Shown here one piece after another: positions 10,986-20,795 of a stretch of 64,000 nt of DNA. How positions within the stretch are numbered: the first letter of the stretch is position 1; the number at the start of each line of letters is the position of its first letter. The notes under the pieces are model-generated. The model saw only the letters and a list, made by a program, of their open reading frames with translations, made no database searches and was not told the origin of the DNA. Source of the stretch: Spodoptera frugiperda (Eukaryota; Arthropoda; Insecta; Lepidoptera; Noctuidae); contig NC_064220.1 in NCBI RefSeq assembly GCF_023101765.2, positions 6,262,001-6,326,000 on the forward strand. The letters run 5' to 3'. Both the position numbers and the translations under genes were made by a program.

Positions 10986-11185
10986 AAAAAGAGGAGGCCA
11001 GAGGAAGCCAGATAATCCTTAAGGGTGAAAGAAAAAACAAAAGAGATCTATGTACATAATTTTGAACAGTCGACAGCTGGAGTATGGACCTCTACTAAAG
11101 AGGGGTTTACCATAATCTCTACGCTTGGCAGGCGTGTTGGATATCGCAATCTAAAATCATCAGACTTATCAGAGAAATCTGCTGA

Positions 11186-11325
11186 ATAAGAGACTATGAC
11201 CTCTGAGATGGTTTTGGCATTTCTTCTCAGAGTAGTCGGATAGGAAATGCCGACCTCATCTAGTTATTTCAAAGATTGACGTGTAAATGTATTACGTATA
11301 TTATAACCAACTTGCAAAAACAAAA
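11186..11325 (+). repeat. Repeat N (LINE-like 3' end)
   Basis: AGAGACTATGACCTCTGAGA, GGCATTTCTTCTCAGAGTAG, CCTCATCTAGTTATTTCAAA. Confidence 0.6.
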
Positions 11326-11330
11326 TTATC

Positions 11331-11540
11331 TGGATCGGGCGAAGTATTACTGGGCTTTTTTCGTTTCGAAAATTTCTCAGTGATATCACGGAGTCTGGAA
11401 ATATGCCCGGTATATGGCAATAGGCTCACCACCTATTACATGGGACAACATAAATTGTGAAATGTGGGTGTACGTTGGCAATATATGACATAATGTGCAC
11501 CTCTGCCTACCCCTTAGGGGATTAAAGGCGTGACGTAATA
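11331..11540 (+). repeat. SINE-1 lacking its head
   Basis: GGATCGGGCGAAGTATTACT, GCAATAGGCTCACCACCTAT, CTGCCTACCCCTTAGGGGAT and GGCGTGAC. Confidence 0.75.
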
Positions 11541-11545
11541 ATTAA

Positions 11546-12328
11546 AAAAAAACATTTAACTGGCTACTAACGTATGCGGGAGAAGAAAGGGTGATGCCAA
11601 ATGTGTTCTACTCTGGCTTCAAGAGTAAAGAGTACCATCAGCTCCATATAAACCCACGTTACCAGCACAGAAACACATGAAACACGGGGTTCGCAATTAC
11701 CTTCCGATACTGATTTGTTATCCCGCACCGGTGATTGAGCACATTCAGCTTATCTTCCCGCTATAGCTCTTGTGGGGTAGGCAGGGTTTCAGGTTAGGTA
11801 GAACATATACGACACAAAAACAAACGGGTTACCATGAGAAATGGTGTTAAATAAAAAAAGTATACGTTTGAAAGTGTGATATTTATTTATATTTTAGTAC
11901 ATAATATACATGTTTAGTTATGATTAAAATACTAATACAATAAAATATATGAAAAATCGTTTCATTTCTGCATAAAGTAAAAAGATAACATTTTAACTGA
12001 CAGACAGACTGACGGACAATTCAATTTAACGTTTCAAAAGTGCCTAATTTAGGATTAATTGAAATAAAATGCTTTGACTTTAAACTCTTTGCAATTGTTC
12101 GACAGATTTTAGATATACGTACTTAACTACCTATTAATTCAATAATACATAGTATTTTGTAAAAAAGACAATACATATTTAATTTGTTTCATAAAAATAA
12201 TATTATATAAATATAATTTAGTATGTCTCAAAGATAGTTATTATAAAAATATACAGACCTCTAGCCTGGAATAACACATTAACTACTTTTTACACCGAAA
12301 ACGCAAGCAAAGCAAGTCAGTTATAAAC
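11546..12328. other. No feature recognised
   Basis: AT-rich. It could contain the 3' UTR of the minus-strand gene (minus-strand AATAAA near 11884). Confidence 0.35.
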
Positions 12329-12472
12329 TTAATGCCCGAATACTCAAACGCTACTCAATTTTAAGACGTTCTCAAAACTAGTTCTGTCCCTATCAATTCT
12401 TTATAAAATGACAGAGATAGCACAATATTTAAGTACAACTTAAAATTGAGTAGCATTTTGTATTTGGGCGAT
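12329..12472. mobile_element. MITE-A copy 2
   Basis: TAATGCCCGAATACTCAAAC ... TTTGTATTTGGGCG; opposite orientation to copies 1 and 3. Lies just downstream of the minus-strand terminal exon. Confidence 0.75.
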
Positions 12473-12541
12473 AGTCGACATAACTTTAAGTGGACATTTG
12501 TTAATTTTGAATTAGTTCAAAAGTGTTCCTTGTCGGTGTCA

Positions 12542-12903
12542 TCATAGTTTTAGTCGTTGAAGACTCACTGGACTGGTTTTCTCATAAATACATGTTTTAT
12601 GGAACTGTGCTATCGCCTTCTTGTCTGGATAAAAAACTTCAGTATCACTACAAACAAAAGGCTTAAGGCACCCTCTGGGTTGGCTTTCACCGAAAATTGT
12701 GCATATTTTCTTAAGATACCAACTGTCATCGACTCCAAAAACGGTGCTCCTTGGTCTTATTTCCACTATGGGTGTGGTGTCCACGCCTAGTTGGGAGAAT
12801 TTTGCTGCTGCGAAGCTGGCCATCGATCCACCTGATGCTACACACTGTTTGAACTTTTTCGGGTCTATTCCAGTGTCACATAGACAGTATTCGCTAGGTT
12901 TTC
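12542..12903 (-). CDS. Terminal exon of the same unrecognised host gene
   Basis: Minus strand, 362 nt: two bases completing the split codon, then 119 codons and TGA. The acceptor is CCACAG with a poor pyrimidine tract. The frame reads GKPSEYCLCDTGIDPKKFKQC, then a Ser/Ala-rich helix and LGVDTTPIVEI; the pattern D-x-K-x-F-x-x-C ... LGV-x-x-T-P is reminiscent of thioredoxin-fold (DsbA/GILT) C-terminal halves, a weak analogy only. Later cysteines (KKIC, RGC, FVC, KTC) suggest a secreted disulphide-bonded protein. A copy of MITE-A lies 70 bp past the stop. A minus-strand AATAAA occurs near 11884. Confidence 0.6.
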
Positions 12904-13347
12904 CTGTGGATCATTTATTTTCTTGAAATAGATAATTATATTACATAAGTATAAAAAAGAACAGTTATACACGGTGTAACAAAAAGGGGGTATACATATC
13001 AAGTGCACGGTTTCTAGACAACATAACAAACGATACAGGAAGGGTTTTTAAACTCATGTTTTCATGGAACGAAGTTATGAATTTTTCCAATACATAAAAT
13101 TCCAGAAACCGAACATCAAAATTAGGTAGATACAGGTACTAGGCGATCAGATTTACAGAAGAAATGTTTCGTAATTAGCGAGTGACCCCTGTAGTGTTGT
13201 GATACGTTTGTATGATGATTTAAAATCAAGAACCATGCGACACCAAGTATTTGGTGCCAATTTTTTTAAACGTATTTTAAGCTGAAACTTTGTGTAGAGA
13301 TTCTATTCAAGCTGTATTCTTCAGTGCTTCTTGATGTATATGAGTAT

Positions 13348-13560
13348 TTTTACCGACTTCACAAAAAGGAGGAGGTACTATGTTCGGCTGTTTGTATGTT
13401 TTTTTTTTTGTATGTTTGTTCATCGAATACTCCGTCAATTGTCGACGGATTTTCAAAATTCTTTTTTTGTTCGAAAGTAGATAGTTCTGAGGTGGTCCCA
13501 AGTTAGGATCTGATGATGGGATCTTAGAAAAATTGAGGGAACTCCTCAAATATTATAGGG
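13348..13560 (+). repeat. Repeat J, longer copy
   Basis: TTTTTACCGACTTCACAAAA, AGGAGGAGGTACTATGTTCG, GTATGTTTGTTCATCGAATA, GAGGGAACTCCTCAAATATT. Confidence 0.5.
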
Positions 13561-13837
13561 AACTATATAGTGATCTAGAATTGAAGCATTTACAGTCAAA
13601 AAGTAACCTTTGAAGAGGTGGAACTGATGAAGAAGACCAGAAATGGCCAATGGAACTTCATACTCACATAGAAATCACAATAAAGTTAATTAAGTGACTG
13701 TGACAATACAAATAAATAAAGTAGTTATTGAGATAGAAAATTTTAAATTCGGAAGTCGGTGTAACAAACAAATAATACCGAGAAACACCGACTTCCGAAA
13801 TTAAAGTAAGTAAGTTAAAGTGAGTAAAAATCTAATG

Positions 13838-13985
13838 TTTTACGTGTGGGAGGGCTATGCTTCGGCCGGCTCGACCGGAGTGATACCACGGCCTCACAGA
13901 AAACCGACATGAAACAACGTTTGCGTTGTGTGAGTGAAGTTACCGGAGGCCCAATTACCCGACGTCACCGGCCTTTTGCAAGAGG
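13838..13985 (+). repeat. SINE-2, 5' half
   Basis: GTGTGGGAGGGCTATGCTTC, GGCTCGACCGGAGTGATACC, GAGTGAAGTTACCGGAGGCC. Confidence 0.75.
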
Positions 13986-14076
13986 CGTTTGGGCCACCCA
14001 ATCCCAAAAAACGGTAAAGATAAGTACCTAATATAATTATATACAATTGAATTAAATTAATAATTATGATATATAC

Positions 14077-14237
14077 CTTCAGCCTCACACTTCAAATACT
14101 GCGCCTGAAGGAAAGTATTGGCCTTCAATTCTTTCAGAACACACATTTGAGGCACGCTGTATCTTCCACTGCCGACCATATAATAATCAACATATATCTC
14201 GCCCCCTATATTATCTATAATCCATGGAAATGTATGT
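14077..14237 (-). CDS. Internal exon of an unrecognised host gene
   Basis: Minus strand, 161 nt. Acceptor GGTTTTTCAG lies before 14237 and donor GTATAT after 14077; the single open frame begins (x)HTFPWIIDNIGGEIYV and ends in phase 1. Joined to 12903-12542 the frame continues exactly, completing a glycine codon. The product has regularly placed cysteines (SVPQMC, QYLKCEAE). I do not recognise it; there is a faint resemblance in cysteine and Asn spacing to GILT-type thiol reductases, but no CxxC is in the visible part. Upstream exons were not found. Confidence 0.55.
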
Positions 14238-14599
14238 CTGAAAAACCTCTGGTCTTTATACTATACATCCCCATATATAGAAATGGCATAAGAAGAGTTA
14301 GAAAATTTTAATACAGTTGCTAATATGAAGATGTAGTTTATAAACGACATTTTGTTTGTTTTTTTTTAAATCCTTTGACATTGGAATGGTTCAGGTTTTT
14401 ATGTATTCGGTAAAGTAATTACCTATGTGTTTGTTGGTATTTAAGAATGCTTTTTGCAATATTCTAAGTATTTTGTAGATATTTACTTATGTTGCTGAAA
14501 GAATATATGATTCGAATTTTATACAAATGCTAGTAAAAATACTAAACATATAATACAACTATAGAAGTATTCATTGTGTACATTTTATATATTTAAAAA
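14238..14599. other. No feature recognised
   Basis: Upstream side of the minus-strand exon at 14237; no further exon seen. Confidence 0.4.
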
Positions 14600-14733
14600 A
14601 ATAAATAGACTGAAACCGAACCCAAAAATGAGATTAAAATAAATTGTCTGTCTGTCTGAATGTTCCCGTATCACGCAAAAACTACAGTTCCGATTACGAT
14701 GAAACTTGGTATAATTATACTTTTAATATCTTG
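14600..14733 (+). mobile_element. Helitron-like fragment
   Basis: Contains (TCTG)n followed by CGCAAAAACTACAGTTCCGA and GATGAAACTTGGTATAATTA, the body sequence of the Helitron-like family seen at 9200-9490. Ends at the inverted repeat. Confidence 0.45.
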
Positions 14734-14913
14734 AATAAAAATAGGTAAAAAAACTTTTTAAGTTAAACGGTTTTATGTGAAACATACATTGCAATGTTTA
14801 AGATAAATGTACTAAAAACCAAAAAATAATAAAATAGATACAGTCGTGGGAATTATAAATATATGCATAGACTAGACTAAAATAAAACCGTGGGGCACGT
14901 CAATTGTCTACAA
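14734..14913 (+). repeat. Left arm of a 180-bp perfect inverted repeat
   Basis: Reads AATAAAAATAGGTAAAAAAA at its outer end and GGCACGTCAATTGTCTACAA at its inner end. I compared it base by base with the reverse complement of 15313-15492 and saw no mismatch. Confidence 0.85.
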
Positions 14914-15312
14914 TCGTTGATTAAAATGTTTGTTTTGTAATGTTACACTATAATTAGGCAGTTGTTCAACCGACAACGATGGACGTGTGATAAGTAGGGC
15001 TAGAATTTGGAAACAAGTTGGCAAGCTCGATTATAAGCGAGTTTTAGGGCTTCATAGTGTTGAGCGAGTAGTACTTTTATCGTATGTTTTGTCGATTAAA
15101 GACAAACTACGAGCAGTGAAACGATTCCTCGCCAGCCAGCAGTGTGAATGTCCAACAATAAACTAGTTGAAACATCTCTTTTATTTACATGGAGTGTATA
15201 ACTATTGGAATATCCATGAGCAAGAAAATAGTAAGTAAGTAATTTCCTCACCGTCTGCCAACTGCCTAACGACGAATTAAAAGATTCTTCTATCGCACAT
15301 TAAGTCGATAAT
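14914..15312. other. 399-bp spacer of the inverted repeat
   Basis: No known element recognised. A stop-bounded frame of about 66 codons without a methionine runs on the plus strand from about 14954 to 15165 (contains RIWKQVGKLDYKRVLGLHS). Inner edges of both arms retain weak similarity into the spacer. Confidence 0.4.
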
Positions 15313-15492
15313 TTGTAGACAATTGACGTGCCCCACGGTTTTATTTTAGTCTAGTCTATGCATATATTTATAATTCCCACGACTGTATCTATTTTATTAT
15401 TTTTTGGTTTTTAGTACATTTATCTTAAACATTGCAATGTATGTTTCACATAAAACCGTTTAACTTAAAAAGTTTTTTTACCTATTTTTATT
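15313..15492 (-). repeat. Right arm of the 180-bp perfect inverted repeat
   Basis: Exact reverse complement of 14734-14913. On the minus strand it lies directly downstream of the helicase fragment. Confidence 0.85.
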
Positions 15493-15501
15493 TTCTAGTT
15501 T

Positions 15502-15756
15502 TTAGTTTTTATTTCGCATTCTGTTTAATTCATTTAGTGCTTCATTATTGCAAGGTTTCTTGCCCGTTAGTTTATTGCAGTCCAACTCCTCTATACATAG
15601 TCCCTGCAAAGATCTTACTCTACTAAGAGCCACGTAGGCTTGACCTTCTTCAAACAGTTTCGCACCTAAGTGTATTACTGCGTGATCCACAGTGCTGCCC
15701 TGCATTTTATGTATTGTAGAAGCCCGTGATAGTATTAAAGGCAACATTCTTCTCAA
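15502..15756 (-). pseudogene. Helitron Rep-helicase fragment, PIF1-like C-terminus
   Basis: The frame reads LPLILSRASTIHKMQGSTVD, then GQAYVALSRVRSLQGL, which are the last two helicase motifs of PIF1-type enzymes; in Helitrons this domain unwinds DNA for rolling-circle transposition. The frame is cut off upstream within a few codons and the Rep domain and the rest of the helicase are absent. A host PIF1 remnant is less likely because of the neighbouring Helitron sequence. Confidence 0.75.
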
Positions 15757-15780
15757 GATGCGCCTGAGTCTTGAGGGGAA

Positions 15781-15955
15781 AACGACATATCATTTTTATC
15801 CACCCTAATGCCATACAGTTCTCGGCACGTTTTAACCTTTCACCTTAACTAGGGTGGTGTACCGCTAACGACGTATCATTTTTAGCCACCCTAACGCCAC
15901 ACAGTCCTCAACACGATACAAAATCTTGACTTGGGTGGTGGATTCAGGCTGGATT
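15781..15955. repeat. Imperfect 86-bp tandem duplication
   Basis: AACGACATATCATTTTTATC at 15781 and AACGACGTATCATTTTTAGC at 15867 each begin a unit continuing CCACCCTAA-GCCA-ACAGT and ending in a GGGTGGTG stretch. About 80% alike by eye. Confidence 0.65.
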
Positions 15956-16031
15956 AATCAGATAAGTAGGTACCTAAATTACAGATTCAATTTCTAAATT
16001 TAAATCTTATTATTATACGCCATTTCGTGGC

Positions 16032-17324
16032 TTTTTTGAGGGGGAAAATCATCCAATGACTTCTTCCGCCTTGGGTAAGGCGAGAGGGAGTGTCAGACTC
16101 TTACTGACTAAAAACCACCCCGTTCCTTCTCCTGCTTTTCGACCCGGAGCCCCGGTAAACCCGCTAGGTAGTCCGCAGCTCCGGATCAGGCATCAGCCCT
16201 ACTGGGCCCCATCTGTGGTGGTCTGATGGCTCTTTGAGGCGCGCGCGGAACGCGACGCGCCGCACGCACGGGTCTGGTTCTGTTCGGGCGGCGAGCTACC
16301 CTTGCTCGTCGTCCGCAGACCCGCACTTACGGCGGCCGGAGATCGTCACGCGATCCCCGACGCCCAGAGTGTCTCTCGCGACGGCTGGGGCGTGAGGAGG
16401 TTTGTTCTCTCACGCGCCCCGCCTCCTCCTTAGCTAGCATGACTGCTTCGCAGAAGGAGGAGACGGCATCCCAGTCCCTCTCGCTCCGCACCATGGCCTG
16501 AACCAGTGCCGGGCGCGAGAGGTCGCCGTCGCCGACCACATCCCTGAGGACTTGGCGGTGCTCAGCCCACGCAGGGCACACCGCCACCGTATGTTCTACC
16601 GTGTCCTCCGGGCGGTCCTCACAGTGATGACACCCGGGCGTTTCCTCCCGCCCAATAAGGAACAGGAACCTACCGAAACTCCCATGTCCGGTAAGCACCT
16701 GCGTCAGGCGGTAGGTGAGGACGCCGTGGCGCCTCTCTAGCCACTCCTCAAAGAGGGGACTTACCGCTGCAATGACAGCGAGCCCAACCTTCGGTTGCGA
16801 CAGTCGTTGCTGCCAATCCGCCATGAGATCGCGCCGGAGCTCGTCCCGCAACGCACTGATTTGGCGTGGCAGTGGAGTTTCGCCCCTGCGACACGCGTCG
16901 GCGCGCAAACTGAAGACGCGCGCCAGCCAGGTTCACCGCCTCTCCGGAGATCGTGCGACATCCTCGGATCACCCGGATGGCCATGACCCTCTGAGAAGTG
17001 AGCAGCGCCCGAGCTGGTCGCCGCATCAGGTTCGGCGCCCACACAGGGGCGCCGTAGAGGGCCATGGACCGCACGATCCCCGCGTACAACCTCCGGCAGG
17101 AGGCATTTGGCCCCCCGAGATTTGGCAGGAGCCGCTTAAGCGCAGCCCCCGTCCGTTCCAACTTAGGAGCCAAACGTCGGAAGTGTTCCACGAAGTTCCA
17201 TCGACTGTCGAGGACGAGTCCTAGATACTTCATCGTAGTCTCGACGCCGATGGAAACCCCTCCCGCCGTTATTTGGGACCCACCCGGAGGTGGCGCGTTC
17301 CCGCGGCCATGAAAGCACATACGC
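16032..17324 (-). mobile_element. 5'-truncated R1-clade LINE
   Basis: Minus strand from the junction with the tandem array (17324) to a poly-A run (16032-16037). It holds the end of the RT ORF and a 3' UTR whose last 160 bp are the R1 tail found all over the window. Local GC is far above the surroundings. Confidence 0.8.
16327..17324 (-). pseudogene. R1-clade reverse transcriptase C-terminus, frameshifted
   Basis: The first part (17324 to about 16915) reads MCFHGRGNAPPPGGS, MKYLGLVLDSRW and GGPNASCRRLYAGIVRSMAL, the thumb of R1/TRAS/SART-type RTs. The frame then shifts near 16910; the second part reads RHGVLTYRLTQVLTGHG and a CHHC-x9-H-x4-C zinc knuckle, conserved at the C-terminus of this clade. 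Endonuclease and catalytic RT motifs are missing, so the copy is dead. Confidence 0.8.
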
Positions 17325-18070
17325 CATTTAGTGGCTGCGCCCATCTTAAATATCGAGGTTGTATAGTGCACTGTATTCTTCTTGTCAAGCCCTTTTATTT
17401 GATACCCATATTGTTGGGATTGATAAAAAAAAATTATCAGACATTTGGTAGCGGCGGCCATCTTAGATTTCAATTTTGCATAGTAAATTGTATTCTACTT
17501 GTTGAGACCTTTCATTTGATACCCATATTGATGGGATTGATAAAACCTACGTTATCCGCCATTTTGTAGCGGCCGCCATCTTAGATTTAATTGTATTTTT
17601 GTTATAGTATATTGTATTCTAGCGGCGGCTTGTTGAGCTTGTTGAGACCTTTCATTTGATACCCATATTGATGGGATTGATAAAACCTACGTTATCCGCC
17701 ATTTTGTAGCGGCCGCCATCTTAGATTTAAATTTTTTATAGTATATTGTATTCTGCTTGTTGATCCCTTTCATTTGATACCCATATTGATGGGATTAATA
17801 AAACCTAAATTATCCGCCATTTTGTAGCGGCGGCCATCTTAGATTTCAATTTTGCATAGTAAATTGTATTCTACTTGTTGAGACCTTTCATTTGATACCC
17901 ATATTGATGGGATTGATAAAACCTACGTTATCCGCCATTTTGTAGCGGCCGCCATCTTAGATTTAATTTTTTTATAGTATATTGTATTCTGCTTGTTGAG
18001 CCCTTTCATTTGATACCCATATTGATGGGATTAATAAAACCTAAATTATCCGCCATTTTGTAGCGGCGGC

Positions 18071-18240
18071 CATCTTGAATTTATAATGATAATGAATAAA
18101 TATAATTGTATTGTCACCAAAATCCAAAGTGTACACAAAATTTCAGATTAATCGGTTGACAGGAAGAGGGTGAAATTTGAATTACTAAATTTGACCCAAG
18201 AAAGAATAAAACAAACGGGTTGAGCTAAATAAAACCGTTT
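18071..18240 (+). repeat. Unique tail of first higher-order unit
   Basis: Starts after GCGGCGGCCATCTTGAATTT and runs through CAGATTAATCGGTTGACAGG to AAATAAAACCGTTT. It looks like the 3' UTR of a retroelement (ends near a short A run), but the element is not identified. Second copy at 18981-19150 with only a T to G change seen. Confidence 0.7.
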
Positions 18241-18980
18241 AAAAAAAATATCAGCCATTTGGTAGCGGCGGCCATCTTAGATTTCAATTTTGCATAGTAA
18301 ATTGTATTCTACTTGTTGAGACCTTTCATTTGATACCCATATTGATGGGATTGATAAAACCTACGTTATCCGCCATTTTGTAGCGGCCGCCATCTTAGAT
18401 TTAATTTTTTTATAGTATATTGTATTCTGCTTGTTGATCCCTTTCATTTGATACCCATATTGATGGGATTAATAAAACCTAAATTATCCGCCATTTTGTA
18501 GCGGCGGCCATCTTAGATTTCAATTTTGCATAGTAAATTGTATTCTACTTGTTGAGACCTTTCATTTGATACCCATATTGATGGGATTGATAAAACCTAC
18601 GTTATCCGCCATTTTGTAGCGGCCGCCATCATAGATTTAAATTTTTTATAGTATATTGTATTCTGCTTGGTGATCCCTTTCATTTGATACCCATATTGAT
18701 GGGATTAATAAAACCTAAATTATCCGCCATTTTGTAGCGGCGGCCATCTTAGATTTCAATTTTGCATAGTAAATTGTATTCTACTTGTTGAGACCTTTCA
18801 TTTGATACCCATATTGATGGGATTGATAAAACCTACGTTATCCGCCATTTTGTAGCGGCCGCCATCTTAGATTTAATTTTTTTATAGTATATTGTATTCT
18901 GCTTGTTGAGCCCTTTCATTTGATACCCATATTGATGGGATTAATAAAACCTAAATTATCCGCCATTTTGTAGCGGCGGC

Positions 18981-19150
18981 CATCTTGAATTTATAATGAT
19001 AATGAATAAATATAATTGTATTGTCACCAAAATCCAAAGTGTACACAAAATTTCAGATTAATCGGTTGACAGGAAGAGGGTGAAATTTGAATTACTAAAT
19101 TTGACCCAAGAAAGAATAAAACAAACGGGGTGAGCTAAATAAAACCGTTT
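18981..19150 (+). repeat. Unique tail of second higher-order unit
   Basis: Same sequence as 18071-18240 at a distance of 910 bp, differing at ACGGGGTGAG against ACGGGTTGAG. Confidence 0.7.
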
Positions 19151-19155
19151 AATAA

Positions 19156-19488
19156 AAAAGTGTTGGATTTGACTGAGTAGTTGTAAACTGCATATTGTAA
19201 TAAATAGCAGAATCAACGGATTAAAAAACATTTGGGACTTATCGTTTTTGTTTCAAACTCGGTTATTTTTAGAATCGAATAAAAAAATGCAAAATTAGTG
19301 TGGCGCATTCAACGATTAACTACGTTCGGTAACGTAGTGATGTACTTAAAATAATAGATATCGATAATGTCGATAAAATATAGGAAAGATTAAAAAATAG
19401 CATGCATGATTGGTCAATTTAGTCAAAATGTATTTGGTTCGATACCTTATTCAGCCTAAGTTTAGTTTATAAATATAATTTATTTTGT
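19156..19488. other. No feature recognised
   Basis: AT-rich sequence after the tandem array. Confidence 0.4.
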
Positions 19489-19600
19489 TACATGGGACTT
19501 ATAACACAAATGATGAAAAGTACATTGTATAGCGGTATTACGTGTTGTAACGTGCACCTCTGCCTGCCCCTTCGGGGATATAATGCGTGACGCTGTTAAA
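19489..19600 (+). repeat. SINE-1 3' half
   Basis: TTACATGGGACTTATAACAC, then GCACCTCTGCCTGCCCCTTC and GGGGATATAATGCGTGACG. Confidence 0.7.
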
Positions 19601-19639
19601 AATATCATTATTGCGCGATGCGATTATATTTTAAAACTA

Positions 19640-19932
19640 CATACATACATATCGTCACGCCTTTAATCCCTGAAGGGGTAGGCAGAGGTGCAAATTATGG
19701 CACGTAATGCCACTGTGTACACCCACTTTTCACAATTTATATTGTAAGTCCCATGTAATAGGGGGTAAGCCTATTGCCATATACCGGGCACATTTCCAGA
19801 CTCCGTGCTACCACTGAGAAATTTTCGAAAAACCGAAAATAGCCCAGTAATACTTCGCCCGACCCGGGAATCGAACCCGAGACCCCTTGCCCGGCAGTCG
19901 CACTTGCAACCACTCGGTCAACGAGGCAGTCT
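19640..19932 (-). repeat. SINE-1, full length, minus strand
   Basis: Tail (CATA)n ATCGTCACGCCTTTAATCCC at 19640; B box complement GGGAATCGAACCCGAGACCC and the A-box region CACTCGGTCAACGAGGCAGT at 19910-19930. Best-preserved copy on this strand. Confidence 0.85.
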
Positions 19933-20084
19933 TTTATATTAGCAGCAGTATTTTAAAACTGAGCTAGATAAAGCCAGCATTCCTCATCTGACTACACTAA
20001 AACAAACTCAGAGGCCTCAGTCTCTTCAAAGTTCACGAACACCTAGCTTCACTGACGGACAAACTGACAGACTATTATTTATTT

Positions 20085-20155
20085 CTTTATTTGTTGAAGT
20101 TTAAAAATTATCTATTTATAGTTTAATTAGAATAAATAATTTGACTTTGACTTCA
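20085..20155 (+). repeat. LINE 3' tail
   Basis: ATTAGAATAAATAATTTGAC followed by TTTGACTTC. Confidence 0.45.
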
Positions 20156-20507
20156 CAAGGGGGTTTGTAAACAAATACGAAATGGTATCGATAAAAAACA
20201 GCTGTGGACATCACTATTTTTGCGTGAAAGAGCGTTTGGCATTTGACCCAATCCCAATGAGAACAATAATTTACATGCACCCCCTCCCCCTTCCAAGGGG
20301 TGGTGTGCACTGTGCATCCCACCACTTTTCACCCACTTTTTACCAGTTTACCTTTCACATTTTTTACAGCTGAAATTACTTCATTACCTAATTTAAAATA
20401 CTAATACGCACTGTCTCGGTAGTCGGCTTTGTTCGGTTCTCGGTTTGGATATTTTTATATTTAATATTGTTAGTATATAGGTATAGGTGCAATTATTGTA
20501 ATAGGTT
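20156..20507. other. No feature recognised
   Basis: Contains a C-rich run CACCCCCTCCCCCTTCC near 20279 and no supportable gene. Confidence 0.35.
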
Positions 20508-20795
20508 TAAGTGTGGGAGAGCCATGCTTCGACACGAATGTGCCGGCTCGACCGGAGTGATACCTCGGCCTTACCGAAAACCGACGTGAAAAAACGACGT
20601 GAGGTTAAGTACTGGAGGCCCAATTCCCCCTTTCCCAATCATCATAATCCACCAACAATCCTTAAATTCCTAAACCCCAAAAGGCCGGCAAAGCACTTGT
20701 AACGCCTCTGGTATTTCGGCTGTCCATAAACGGCGGCGATTGCTTACCGGTGGTCAGATGATCCATCTACTCGTTTACCTACTTATAAAAAAAAT
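20508..20795 (+). repeat. SINE-2, full length
   Basis: AAGTGTGGGAGAGCCATGCT, GGCTCGACCGGAGTGATACC, GGCGATTGCTTACCGGTGGT and poly-A. Confidence 0.85.

Larger units (their letters stand above)
12904..14076 (-). other. Intron of the unrecognised minus-strand gene
   Basis: Lies between the two predicted exons. Holds a repeat-J copy (13348-13560) and a truncated SINE-2 (13838-13985). The rest shows nothing recognisable. Confidence 0.4.
17321..19155 (+). repeat. 118-bp tandem array in two 910-bp higher-order units
   Basis: The landmark GATACCCAT recurs at 17401, 17518, 17658, 17776, 17894, 18012, 18332, 18450, 18568, 18686, 18804 and 18922: steps of 118 bp except one 22-bp expansion and the unit boundary. 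Two monomer types mostly alternate (GCGGCCGCC and GCGGCGGCC before ATCTT). Six monomers plus a unique tail (18071-18240) form a unit that is repeated with its tail at 18981-19150. The first monomer is diverged and abuts the LINE. Confidence 0.9.

Noticed and set aside
12557..12926. Plus-strand ORFs of 75-77 codons
   Set aside because: Shadows of the minus-strand exon, which has matching splice phase and better amino-acid composition.
16715..17224. 169-codon plus-strand ORF
   Set aside because: Antisense shadow of the R1-clade RT; the high GC of the LINE keeps several frames open.
17321..19155. CRISPR array or centromeric satellite
   Set aside because: No unique spacers of constant size; only 12 monomers and a tail-bearing unit, in a eukaryotic repeat context. 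Too short for a centromere, though membership of a larger family cannot be excluded.
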